Source of the DNA: Pseudophaeomoniella oleicola
Lineage: Eukaryota; Ascomycota; Eurotiomycetes; Phaeomoniellales; Phaeomoniellaceae
Length of the DNA: 64,000 nt
Assembly (NCBI GenBank): GCA_003868215.1
Contig: QWDQ01000079.1
Coordinates: 1 to 64,000 of the forward strand
Direction of reading: 5' to 3'
Shown here: piece by piece, positions 21,904-32,600 of the stretch
Layout: each line of letters opens with the position of its first letter
Position numbering within the stretch: position 1 is the stretch's first letter
The notes under the pieces: generated by a model
Databases searched by the model: none
What the model was told of the DNA's origin: nothing
What the model saw: only the letters and a program-made list of their open reading frames with translations
Made by a program: the position numbers and the translations under genes

Positions 21904-23679
21904 ATGGCGACATCCAAGTCCGAGTCACTCAAATCAGAGTCGGCCCCGATCGACATCAAATCAATCGAGGCCAATGGCGTCGATACTACGGCCATCATGA
22001 CCGCAGACGGCGAGATGAACCATATCATCGACCCCGTGGCGGAAAGACGTCTAGTATGGAAGTTCGATCTCCGTATCTTGCCAATACTGGCCACGATGTA
22101 TCTGTTCAATGCGCTGGATAAGGGCAATCTTGTACGTTTCAACGACCTATGAATGCGTATCAGGCTGCCTCAGCGGCTCTGTTCCACAGCAACATTTCTA
22201 ATTGCAATTGCATCACAGGGAAACGCAAAGACAGCAGGCCTAGAAAAGACGCTCAATTTGAAGGGAAACCAGTACAACATCATGTTGAGCATCTTCTATG
22301 TCCCTTACGTGCTTACGGCACCGTTTCTGGGTATAGCGGGAAAGAAGTACGGGCCAAACAAAGTCCTTCCACTCATGATGTTCTCCTTTGGCTTTTGGAC
22401 GACGATGATCGTTTGCGTGAAGAATTTCTCGGGTAAGTTACAATACCCATTCTTTCAGGACAGCTTCACTGACACTGAGAGGGTTGATGGCTTGTCGTTG
22501 GTTTATCGGAATGTCAGAGAGCGCCTTCTTTCCGCTTGTCATCTATTATCAGACTACCTTCTATCGCCGAGGCGAACTCGCCCGGAGGTTGGCTATCTTT
22601 TATGCGGCGTCCTCGATTGCAAGCGCTTTCAGTGGGCTCATATCGTACGGCGTCTTCCAGATCCGAACAGGGACACTGGCCGACTGGAGGTATCTCTTCT
22701 TGATAGAAGGACTTGCAACGGTCGTCTTTGCCGTATTTGCCTTCTTTTATCTACCGAAGTCCGGTCCTCAGGCTTGGTTCTTGAACGATGCTGAGAAGGC
22801 ACTTGCACACCACCGTCTTCAATTGGACTCGTCGTCGATTGTCAACGAGCGTTTCGATTTGAAGGAGGGTCTAAGTATATTCAAGGCGCCAGTGAGCTGG
22901 GCCATCCTTGGTAAGTGGTCAGAACTGCTGTCGTCAATCGATGAACTGACTGACAATGACTATAGTCATCCAGATGTGCCTCGGTGTTCCGCTCCAGTCT
23001 GTCACCTTGTTCCTTCCCATCATCATTCAACGCCTCGGCTACTCCACGGTTAAGACAAATCTGTACACAGTAGCCCCGAATGTCACGGGTGCTGTGATGC
23101 TCTTGATCTTAGGTTTCACCTCAGACTTTACCAAGCTCCGTTTCCCTTTTATCGCCCTTGGATTTATATTCACTTTTGTTGGATTCATCATTTTCGCTTC
23201 TGTCAATGTTACAACGCAGATTCATGTCGCATATTTTGCAGTGAGTACTATAAGCCTGGGAGAGCTGGGAACCCTCCTTTACATTGGCCAAGCTGACCGC
23301 AACACTTCAGACATTTCTCATGTGCTGGGGAACTTCGGCCCCTTCAGTGCTCCTCGACGTATGGTATAACAACAATATTGCCAACGAATCAAAGCGAATG
23401 CTACTCACCACCGTGGCTGTCCCTGTTGCCAACCTTATGGGAGTGACTAGTTCAAACATTTTCAGACCACAAGATGCTCCGAAATATGTCCCTGCTTTAG
23501 CCACAACAGCAGCTTTTGGAGCCTGCGGTTCATTGCTGACTTTGTTGTTGGGGCTTTGGATGTGGGTCGACAACAAAAGACGAGACCGCAAGGAGGGTAT
23601 CAGGCTAAGGGCCAGAGACATTCCAACAGAGAATCTCAGAGATGGTCCAAGCGGAGCTGTATATAGATGGTTCTTATAA
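21904..23679 (+). CDS. MFS transporter, anion:cation symporter (Dal5-like) family
   Basis: Five exons, 21904..22131, 22219..22432, 22482..22910, 22966..23240 and 23311..23679, give 504 residues with matching phases. The family signature is clear: KFDLRILPILATMYLFNALD, LDKGNLGNAKTAGLEKTLNL, NQYNIMLSIFYVPYVL, MACRWFIGMSESAFFP and WRYLFLIEGLATVVFAVFAF. These are typical of the fungal allantoate/nicotinate/vitamin (Dal5, Tna1) group of 12-helix plasma-membrane permeases. The substrate cannot be read from the sequence; small carboxylates, amides or vitamins are the usual range. No biosynthetic genes flank it, so context does not help. The start at 21904 was preferred over the upstream in-frame ATG because of its better initiation context and the usual length of the cytosolic N-tail. 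Confidence 0.88.
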
Positions 23680-24185
23680 GATGCCATCGCCGATCGGACG
23701 AGCGACAGCTATTATAGCTTCAGAATTGTCCAGGGAGACCAGAGCGGCAAACCCACTGCAGATGACAATCCAACCCTCTGTCTTTCTACATCAACACCGT
23801 ATATCGTTTATGATGGAGCGGTCGCAGCGCATCTGCCTCAAAAGCGTAGACGTATTGCAAGATAGACGTACCAGGAAAATCACAATCTGATGAAACTTAT
23901 AACGAGACCGTAAATAAGTCATCAGATTATTATGTTCAGTCTATGAAGTCTCAACCGAGAACTACGAGTTGTTCCCAGGTGTCATCCTACTTGAAGTCAT
24001 GAACGATTACATAATCAGATTTTCTACATCGAGACGTTAAGCGGGTTGACCAAAAAGGGTTAGAGCGCACCACCTCCAATTTTGACAATCACCACATCGT
24101 GAAGTCGCTGCTAATTTGAGAAATTGGTATCGACGTCAATTCTCTTCACGACTTCGCCCATCAACGACCATCCAATACCGCCAAA
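23680..24185. other. intergenic / eL42 promoter and 5' UTR
   Basis: 0.5 kb between the transporter stop and the eL42 start codon. It should contain the ribosomal protein promoter. No extra gene or clear regulatory site is recognised. Confidence 0.55.
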
Positions 24186-24956
24186 ATGGTAAGCAAAATG
24201 CGCCCCTTATCCTCTGTCGGCTCCATGCTCTCAACGATGTCGCCGCCCAGTGTCAGCTCGTTCCGGAAGATAAATCAATCAAGCGCCCCTCGAATGGAGC
24301 AGGATCGAGGGGCTTTTCGGTACCTGTGGGATTGAAACGCGCCAGAAAGTCCATCTATTGCGATTGAAACACTGGGGAGACATCTGATGCGAGATGTCCG
24401 CAAATGGAGGGAAATCGTGATGGGTTGGAATCGGAGGCTGACTTTCGTCTTTTTCAGGTCAACGTTCCAAAGACTCGCCGCACCTACTGCAAGGGCAAGG
24501 ACTGCAAGAAGCACACTCAACACAAGGTCACACAATACAAGGCTGGCAAGGTTCGTCAAACACTGTTCCGATGGTTCACAGACGGGTCGCAACCGCTCCA
24601 TATCATAGAGCCTCGATCAGGTCTCAAACGAATACGAGAAGCAGGATCTCGCTGACAATATTCTCTACTCAGGCCTCGCCGGTCGCTCAGGGTAAACGTC
24701 GTTATGACCGCAAGCAATCCGGTTATGGTGGTCAGACAAAGCCTGTTTTCCACAAGAAAGCCAAGACCACAAAGAAGGTCGTGTTGAGATTGGAGTGCAC
24801 ACAATGCAAAACCAAGGCACAACTAGCGCTTAAGCGATGCAAGCACTTCGAGTTGGGGTACGCTATCTCTCTGATCCCCAGCTGTTTCTGACAGTATGCT
24901 AACGGCCCATGTACAGTGGTGACAAGAAGACGAAGGGTGCTGCTTTGGTGTTCTAG
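24186..24956 (+). CDS. RPL42: 60S ribosomal protein eL42 (L36a/L44)
   Basis: Four exons, 24186..24188, 24458..24550, 24673..24857 and 24917..24956, encode 106 residues, exactly the family length. The sequence is nearly invariant ([60 protein letters not shown]). The four cysteines of the zinc site are present (C12, C17 and the CTQC pair). The first coding exon is the ATG alone, followed by a 269-bp intron. eL42 lies at the ribosomal E site. Residue 56 is proline (QTKPVFH), the form that in yeasts confers sensitivity to cycloheximide; Gln at this place gives natural resistance in some fungi. The neighbourhood holds a second ribosomal gene (uL24) 3.7 kb away on the other strand. Confidence 0.96.
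24285..24313 (+). other. 9-bp perfect hairpin in first eL42 intron
   Basis: GCCCCTCGA (24285-24293) and TCGAGGGGC (24305-24313) can form a 9-bp GC-rich stem with an 11-nt loop, about 100 nt into the first intron of eL42. No clear C/D or H/ACA snoRNA boxes flank it. It may be an intron splicing or regulatory structure, or chance. Confidence 0.5.
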
Positions 24957-25541
24957 ATGGGTGTGGGCCGAGTGTTCTGGTGCTATGCGAGTCATTATGG
25001 AAAGGGGACAAAAGCAGGCTATCATGGCATCATCTCAAACGCGAGAGCTTCTTGTGGTGGTGGCGGTAGCAAAGCTTTCAGCCATCGATCCCATGCAACA
25101 GGTTCTGGTTCGAGGCTATCTGTGACTGTAAACTTGCCAACCTTTTTCTTCGTCTTCAGAGAACAACCTCCATCGAGATCATGGATGGATTTCTCAAAAA
25201 GAGAAACATTACATAGTAGCAAGTTTGGGATGAATCAATGACCAGGTTCCTTTTCTTCCTCCGACGTTCAAAGCCCATATCGAACAGGGATGACCGACCC
25301 CATGCATCCGTCATATTTCACCTGTAGAGTTCCCTCCCTCCCTCCCTCCCTTTTGTACTCCTCCACCGCTACTAGTATATGTAGCCTTAGTCGGTTAGCA
25401 GAAGAAAAGGAAAGGGAAGTGATATGTTTGCGAATTTGTATTTTTGTTTGTTGTTACATGTTTTTTTTACCAAAGATCCGGGCGAGATCTTTACTCTGAT
25501 CTACGGGTTCTGTGGAAAAGCTTTATTGACGTGTGAAGTCC
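24957..25541. other. convergent 3' UTR region
   Basis: 0.6 kb between the ends of eL42 (+) and the AA9 gene (-). It contains a CCCT tandem tract near 25331-25350. No gene is seen. Confidence 0.6.
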
Positions 25542-26948
25542 TCAATCCGTCCTTCTAGATGCCCATTTCATACTACTACCAGCAGCAGCAGCAGCAGCAG
25601 CAATACTCCGTTTGTTCTTCACGATCGCGTCCCCTCCATCCAGCGTCTCCGGTGAGATGCTCGTCAGCATCTTGCCCATGTCCGGTGGCCCGTTGTAGTC
25701 TCCTGCGTTGCACCCGTCGTCGATGCCGCGGCACTTTGCTTCCCATGTCTTGCAGCCGGTGTAACCGGTCGGTTGCTGGGATGCGTAGCATGCGGTTGAT
25801 TGGTTCCAGCAGGCGGCGCTGGCATTCCAGCAGCCGGTTTCGGTGGCGTAGGTGGAGAGTTCGACGCCGCACCAGTTGCCGTTTTGGGCGATGCAGGATG
25901 GAAGGGGGAGGCCGAGGGTTTGGATTTGGGGTTCGGTTTGAGAGGTTGATGATGTGGATGTGGATGGAGGGTCTGGGGTGGGGGATGTTGAGGTGCTGGG
26001 CATGAAGCAGGCATCTGCCGTCTCTTCCTTTTGCGCCATGTGTCCTTGTCCCTCTTTATAGGAGGATTCGAACGAAGACCTACTGGTAGCGGTTGCGCCA
26101 GTGGAGTTGTAGACTGAAGGTCCGTACATAGGGTATGGAAGAGCCATCGGAGTTGCGTAGAGGTTGAAGGACATGGCTGGCATGCTCAAGTTGACATAAT
26201 TTTCAGGAATCGTTACTGTGGGAGGGGAGGCGGTTCCGTTGCTTTGGACAAAGATTTGGGCACAGCCAACGTAGAATTGCTAGGATGATAGTCAGTGATT
26301 TTGCAGTAGCTGTACGAAAACATTGAGCTTACCGGAATTGGCGGATCCTGATTTGCTTGATGCAGAGCAAGTAGTTCGGGCCGAGCAAGATAGTAACCGG
26401 GAGCAATGTCTTCAGGAATGACAGCAGAGAGATGTCCGTTGTTGTTAGACATCTTGATAGTGCACCACTCCTGAGTACTTTCATCGTATGACTCGTCGTA
26501 GATCTTGAACCATCCGTCGCCAGCGGCGGTGCCATTGGCAAGTGGATCATCTACTTTCTTCAGATACACTGAACATGGGCCTTTGTGGCTGATATCGATG
26601 GCTGGGACTTCAGGGTGCGAACCATCGGCCCAAACACGATATTCGAACGTCAACGTACTGCCTGCTTTCGCAGGGCTAATTCGATTGACAGCAGTCTGGC
26701 CATCGACTCCTAGATATCATTAGCATTGTGAAGACATATGCTCGGCTTGCCATACCACACGCCATGTCGTCGCTGGTGATATCCTTGATGAAGTCAACTG
26801 TATGACTTGGATCCATATTCATGCGAACAGAAACGCCATCTCCCTGATTGACCGAGTCCACATAGAGAGTGGTGAAGACAGTATGTGCGTGAACCAGCGC
26901 ACTGCATGCCAGCATCAGGTAGCAAATAGCCATGGATTTGCACGTCAT
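25542..26948 (-). CDS. secreted AA9 lytic polysaccharide monooxygenase with Cys-rich C-terminal extension
   Basis: Three exons, complement(25542..26279, 26333..26709, 26756..26948), give 435 residues. A signal peptide (residues 1-21, ending SALVHA) is followed by His22, which after cleavage becomes the N-terminal copper ligand. The second histidine-brace residue is His106 (ISHKGPCSVY) and the axial Tyr193 lies in QFYVGCAQIF. The second-shell His181 and Gln191 are also present, so the enzyme should be active. AA9 enzymes oxidatively cleave cellulose and related glucans outside the cell using O2/H2O2 and an electron donor. After the catalytic domain (to about 215) comes a Ser/Thr/Pro linker and a module with eight cysteines (about 330-395) that is not CBM1. 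The C-terminus has an Ala run encoded by a CAG/CTG repeat. No partner cellulase lies nearby. Confidence 0.9.
25580..25600. repeat. (CAG)7 microsatellite in AA9 3' coding end
   Basis: Seven CAG units on the + strand, read on the coding strand as CTG-phase repeats giving the alanine run near the AA9 C-terminus. Likely length-polymorphic. Confidence 0.9.
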
Positions 26949-28628
26949 CTTTGTTCAATCTGTTTGCAAGATTTATGCACCGGGCAATGAATAGCAAGAG
27001 ATGAGAGAACAAGGAACAATAGAGAAGCTCTGGATCGAAGATTTATCAGTTGGAAAAAAGAAAAGCACCTCGTGGAAGCCAGCTACATCCGATGCTCAAT
27101 GGTAGTGAGAAGCGAAAGTGTGTCGTGAAAATGAAAGGACGACTGCTTGTAGCAATCTGGAAAGGCGTATTGAGAATCAGAATGAGAATAGGAATGAGAA
27201 TAAGAACATGAACAATGAATGACAGAAGGGAATGTCATCAATTTTCAATTGAAACAACCAAGTCATCTCAGTCTTAACAAGATCTATGATCATGCTGGAG
27301 AGAGACCCGGCCAACTTTCATCATCAGATACCCATACGGTACAATATGCAGGGGTTGCTTCATGCAAGTCACGATGAGTGCAGATCCATGTCGCTCTCTC
27401 TGTAGTGGCCCGACCATGGCGACTAGGTGCCATCAGGAACAATTGACACACAGTCTAGGAGCGCACGACGGGATTGAAAAGAGCTAAGAAAAGACGAATA
27501 TCGCATCGAACTTCTGATGTTGCTGCAGGTCATCGAGCGAAGTTGGCAGTGATTGGCATAGAAGAGATCCGGTCGGCCTTGGCGCCATTGGCTTCCGCCA
27601 GTTCGTTTCAAGTTTCAAGGTAAGGAAGAGGATTGCACGACCAGGGAGATTGCATCTTCGGAAACAGAAGCGCCTCAATCACATACTATTCTAGATCTTG
27701 CCAGACAGACCCGTAGATCTTGAAGCACATTGCTGCATAGTCCACTACATTTCGCAGCCTTTTCGTTCCTGTAAGCGCCGGGTGCTGGTGGGTTTTCCCC
27801 GAACTCTGTGCCCTCGAGTGAGGGAGGGACTTCTACCGCAACAAGGACTATCCCGATGGTAAGGATGGATGCTCATTTGATACATTCGACGATATTGCAG
27901 CCCACCAAGAGGGTATGTCCTTGTGTCGTGAGCAGCATCATGACGCAGTCGTTCTCATGAACAGTACGATGGGACCATTTCGTGCGGAAGACTGTACCAG
28001 ACAACGGCCGCGTAAGCGTAGAGACATGGGCTACGGTCAACATCTACAGCGAAGCGATTGGGAAATGTTTCTCATCATCAAATCCCATCCATTCATCGAA
28101 AGTCTTTTGGACAGGCTGCCGATGAGTCCATGCCAGAAATTGGTTCATAGGTTGGCATGGATGATTCCTTCTTCGCTAAGCATTACCTCTCCAACCATTG
28201 AAGTTGTTCCTCTGAGAGAGGGATTGGGGAGGAGATAGTCCAGCGAGTTGTAAACGACAGCAAAACAAAAGAATGTTGAGGAAGGGAAATAGAAGATGGA
28301 AGAATGCAAGCAAAGTGGCTCAGTCATACATGGCAATGAAGAGGTTGCACAATGCGTTGCAAGCCACGGATAGGCGTCAGCACAGGCAAGAAACGGCCAG
28401 CTGAAATCACCGTAACCAAAGAATATTGACAGTAATGGCTGCTAGCAAGCAGCCCACCTGGTCATTGAAGTTTTGAATGGTTTTTTATTCAGCTCATCAT
28501 GACTCTTGGTCTGATTTCGTGCGTTGTAAAAGAACAAGCCAGCGCCAAATATCATCCATTCCATGCATGGTGCACGGGTATTTTCATCACCGACCTGCGC
28601 TCACTCATTAACCGAATCAAAGTCCCGT
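26949..28628. other. 1.7-kb intergenic region upstream of AA9
   Basis: It lies between the AA9 start and the uL24 stop, both on the minus strand, so it holds the AA9 promoter and the uL24 3' UTR. A degenerate GAATGAGAATA repeat occurs around 27175-27215. No convincing open frame, tRNA or other RNA is seen. Confidence 0.55.
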
Positions 28629-29194
28629 TTATTTCTTCGCCTCGAGCGCCTTCTTTCTTAACTCCCGACCCTGTTGAGTTCTCTCCAGAATGCTCTCGCG
28701 ATCCTTGTCCAATTTGAGCTTGGTGATGACAACCTTGCTTGGGTGAATACCGGTTGGGACGCTCTGGCCGTTTGACTTTTCGCGCGCAACACGTTCGATG
28801 TGGATGACATATTTAAGACGGTAGACGGAAGTGACTTTGCCCTCTCGGCCTTTGTTGGTGCCTCGGACGATCTGGACCTCGTCGTCTTTTCGGATTGGGA
28901 TGCTCTTAACCTGTATGCCGGAATATGTAAGCTACAAAATCCATCTCGACCTCCTTGGGGGATCATACACCGTGCTTTTCTCTGAGCTCCTTGCTCAATG
29001 GCGCCGACATGATGACTCGTCGAACACTGGATGGAGCGCTGAAGTGAGCTTGACGAGACTTGCGCCTCGATGAAGCCACGGCTAGACACAAAAGGAATTA
29101 GTTACAGATTCATATGACAAGAACGCGATCTGGATTGCGAAAATTTTCCAGTGCGTATTTCAGATTTGAACGTACATCCTGAAACCTTGGCCAT
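28629..29194 (-). CDS. RPL26: 60S ribosomal protein uL24 (L26)
   Basis: Three exons, complement(28629..28910, 28969..29081, 29176..29194), encode 137 residues with consistent phases. The conserved blocks are [39 protein letters not shown], the KOW motif ([20 protein letters not shown]) and [20 protein letters not shown]. The first coding exon is only six codons plus one base, as often found in fungal ribosomal protein genes. uL24 sits at the rim of the peptide exit tunnel on the large subunit and binds rRNA early in assembly. The donor after HG was placed so that the frame continues into VKSIPI; the base pair shifted alternative gives an immediate stop. It is transcribed away from the large C2H2 gene, with 504 bp between the two starts. 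Confidence 0.95.
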
Positions 29195-29698
29195 TGTGAA
29201 AGAGCCTGTCGATAACTTTGTTGAGGCTCGCTGGAGGTTGTCGTCGTGGGTTGGTCGCAGGTCTCGAAATTCGAGATTGAGAATTGAAAATTGCTTGTAG
29301 TGTGAAAGTGGATTTGTGCGGGCAGATCGGGCAGCCTCCGTGATTGGTTATTGAAATAATGTACTTTGAGGCTATTTGGCCCACCGTATTATGACCGGAT
29401 TCTCCAACTCCGCGTTTTGCGATATCACATCGCGTTCACTAATAACTTAGATAGTATCGATCGCACGGTGTTCTAGAGCTCAACCTAGAGATTGGACTCA
29501 TCTTTCTCCCATGAAGGTCACGCGCAGATTCAGTTGCATAATCTATGCGTTTCGTAATGAGGACAGCTATCAACAGATTTTGAATTGCGCTTGGCGCATG
29601 CCTCATCGAATACTGACACCGTGAGCTTCGAACTCACACATCGGAGGTGGATGTTGTAAAGAAGCTTATCTTTTGAGAGCCTCACAAGTGTCCCCGAG
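29195..29698. other. divergent promoter region
   Basis: 0.5 kb between the starts of uL24 (-) and the C2H2/AT-hook gene (+); both promoters must lie here. A GTGAG...CTCAC hairpin with a TTCGAAG loop (about 29624-29640, minus strand) resembles a tRNA T-arm but no full tRNA fold is present. Confidence 0.6.
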
Positions 29699-32600
29699 AT
29701 GTCCTATACAGGTTACCAAGGGTATGGGGGGTACTATCCGCAGAACAATGACCAGGGCACGCAAGGTCAATATAACACAAACCGGCAGACACCAAATACC
29801 GTAGGACTCCCAGATCCGTCCGGTACACAGGCGCAGTATGGGCAGGACAGTTACGGATGGAATGGCCAAGCTCAACCCGACTACACCGATAATGGCTCGT
29901 CACAGACGTATGCGCAGGGAACGTGGCGCACCGGTCAAGATGGTACCTCGTTCAACTACTCAAAGCCACCGACGTACAACACCGCTGCGACGACTGCTCC
30001 CCCTTCGTCGCTGGCGTATTATAGTCAATCATCTCAGCCTTCGACACAGTTAAGCACGTCAGCGTTGAACAGCCTCGCCTACGCATCAGGGCTGGAATCA
30101 GCTGGAGTTCAAGGCAATCGGACATCGAAGAATAACACGCCGGTCAATACTGGATTTCCAAGTGGCCAGAGTCAGAATGTCGCTCCTCAGAGACTTCGGT
30201 CTCCTGCCCAGACAACACAACAAACGCATTCACGCTCCGTACAGAATCCCCAGGCGGAGTATCGGTCTCATTCCTCTCAATCCCAGCGGAGTAGTGCTAC
30301 TTCTACGTCCGCGACACTGAGTGCAGCAGCTGCCCGTTATCAGCAGCAAAAGCAACAGCAACAGCACGCCCACCAGTCGGCACCTGTAAAGCAGCCTCAA
30401 TCCACCGGTATAGGCTTTCCGACGTCAAATTACCGGTCTCCAGCGTCAAATCTTAACTCGAACAGCACAAGTATCGCCGATATTGTCACTGACCAGCCTC
30501 GTTCAGATCTTGCTCTTCAAACCCGCTCTTCTCAGTCTCAAGCTCTGCCTCAAACAAAACCACAGCCAAAACCACAGCCGATGCAAACCCCTTCTAGACA
30601 ATATGGCAAGGTCACACCGTCAGAAATCCATCGGAGAGCTAACGAGGCCATTTTTGATGGAACGGCACGCGCGGCAGTAACGGACTCGTCCCTCAGCGCG
30701 ATCAATACCTCCATGCCTAGTTTTATCAATCCAAGTGAGGTGTTTAACCCGTATCATTACGAGTTGGAAAAAAAGAGACGTGAAGAAGAGACTCAAGCAT
30801 CAGTCCATTCCAATCCTCCTACGACGGACTCCGCCCAATCTCCTCAGCCGGCTACGGTGACCGATGATGTTACGCTATCGAACGAACCCAATGATACGGA
30901 TAAGGCAGTGAACGTCAAAGAAAAATCTAAGAAGCCACGCAAGCCACGACAGCCGAAAGCCCGCAAATCCGAACCTGGCAGAGCTCCTCCAACTGGGCCT
31001 TCTGTTGCTGAACAGTCTCTAACACCGCAGCCAACGAAACCACCGACCGATGACATGGCAAATGAGATGAGGTCAATGATAGAAAAAATGCGTGAGTGGA
31101 AGAGCAAGGATCCAAAAATGTTTCAAGTTCTCTGGGAAGATATGAAGAAAGGCTCGGGTTCGACGTCTACTAGTACGGCCCCGAAAACTGTCCAAGCTGC
31201 AGTTTCGACGATGGCATCTCCCGAAAAGAAAGCTACAGCTAGTGAGATACAAGTGCCCACAAAAGCGCTTAATACTAGTACTACTTTCCAAAAGCCTGGT
31301 CCGATTGAGTTCAGTACTCGTGCAGTAGAGCCCGCCACTCCAGATGGTGACGCTTCCTCGCAACAGGATCATGTAACGCATCCACTACCTAGTGTTGTAC
31401 AGCCAGCTGCCAATACATCTGCCAAAATCACCTGGAAGGAGACTACGCCGGGGCAACAAAGCGCGCCAAATGCACCATCTCCAATGTTGACTCAGAGTTC
31501 CCCGACATGCCAGTCTGGCGGTGCGCCCATATGGCCCGTAGAGAAACGAAAGGCTCTCGCAGATGCCGCGGCCACAGCGCTGAATGGTGATCCGGCAAAT
31601 GCAGGCAAGCACATTACTCCGGAGACCATCCAGCAAATCCTGGCAGAGAACCCAAATTACATAGAGTTATGTATACGCTTGGAGAGGATGGGCCTGGTCT
31701 TCAATCGCGGAAACTTTGCTAGGTTTCTACTCAATAGTGTCCCGGATCTGACATCAGCCTCTCAAAAGCCATCCCCAGCGACAGTATCCATGCAGTCACC
31801 ATTGCTATCCTCGTCTTACACTAAGGGAGAGCCTTCGATTCATAGTGCGCCCAGTCCTGACCTTACTCAGAACCAAAAAGGGATAGTGATAGGAAAGAGT
31901 GCCGTACCTCAACGAGCAACCAAAAAGTCAGCGTCAACAATACCTGAGCCTCCGCCAGGATCGAAGGCAGCTATGGCAAGGAAGCGCGATTTCTCGGAGA
32001 TCGTTGATTTAAGTCAATTATCAGACTATGAGGACGATGATCCAGTGTTGAAGCAACCAATGATAGAATCGCCGAAGCCTGAATACCTAACGCCAACTGT
32101 CCTCTCACAGCCAACAATGACTGCAACAATTCCGCCTTTCAATGGATATCAGCCTGTGGCATCCGCTCGTTTTACTGCAAACCCGAGCTCAGAGCCGTAT
32201 CATGTCACGTCAGGATATCCCCCGCCTTATCCGCATCAACATCAGCCCAAGAAGACACAAAACTTCATACCTATCGTAAAGTCGTTAGATCAACAAGAAG
32301 CGGCCAAGAAGGCTTATTACAATCCCAAAACGGTTGCACGAGACATACTGATTGCTGCTGGACGACACCCTAGTGAGAGACCTCTAAATTATCATCTTTC
32401 GACTGTCATGGTGAGGGTACCGTCACTCCTTTCGACCTACCAGGCAGATTTGTCGACATTTGACTGGGATACGATCGACCCAGGTGGCCCTCCAATGCCT
32501 CGTGTTGAGGAAGTAGAAATGGACAACGCGCCGCCAAGATTTCAGCTAGGAGCAAGGCCTAACACCCTAAATTCTGCCAAAGGCGGTCAGCGCGGGGAGG

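Noticed and set aside
25542-26948. Loss of the LRHE histidine in the AA9 enzyme (here ARPE)
   Set aside because: Counting from the copper tyrosine, the functional second-shell histidine is the one in LALH (His181), which is present. The changed position is variable in the family.
29624-29720. tRNA-like T-arm (GTGAG stem, TTCGAAG loop) on the minus strand
   Set aside because: The T-arm is perfect and part of an acceptor stem can pair, but there is no D-arm or A-box, one acceptor end pair fails, and no T-run terminator follows. It overlaps the start of the C2H2 gene.
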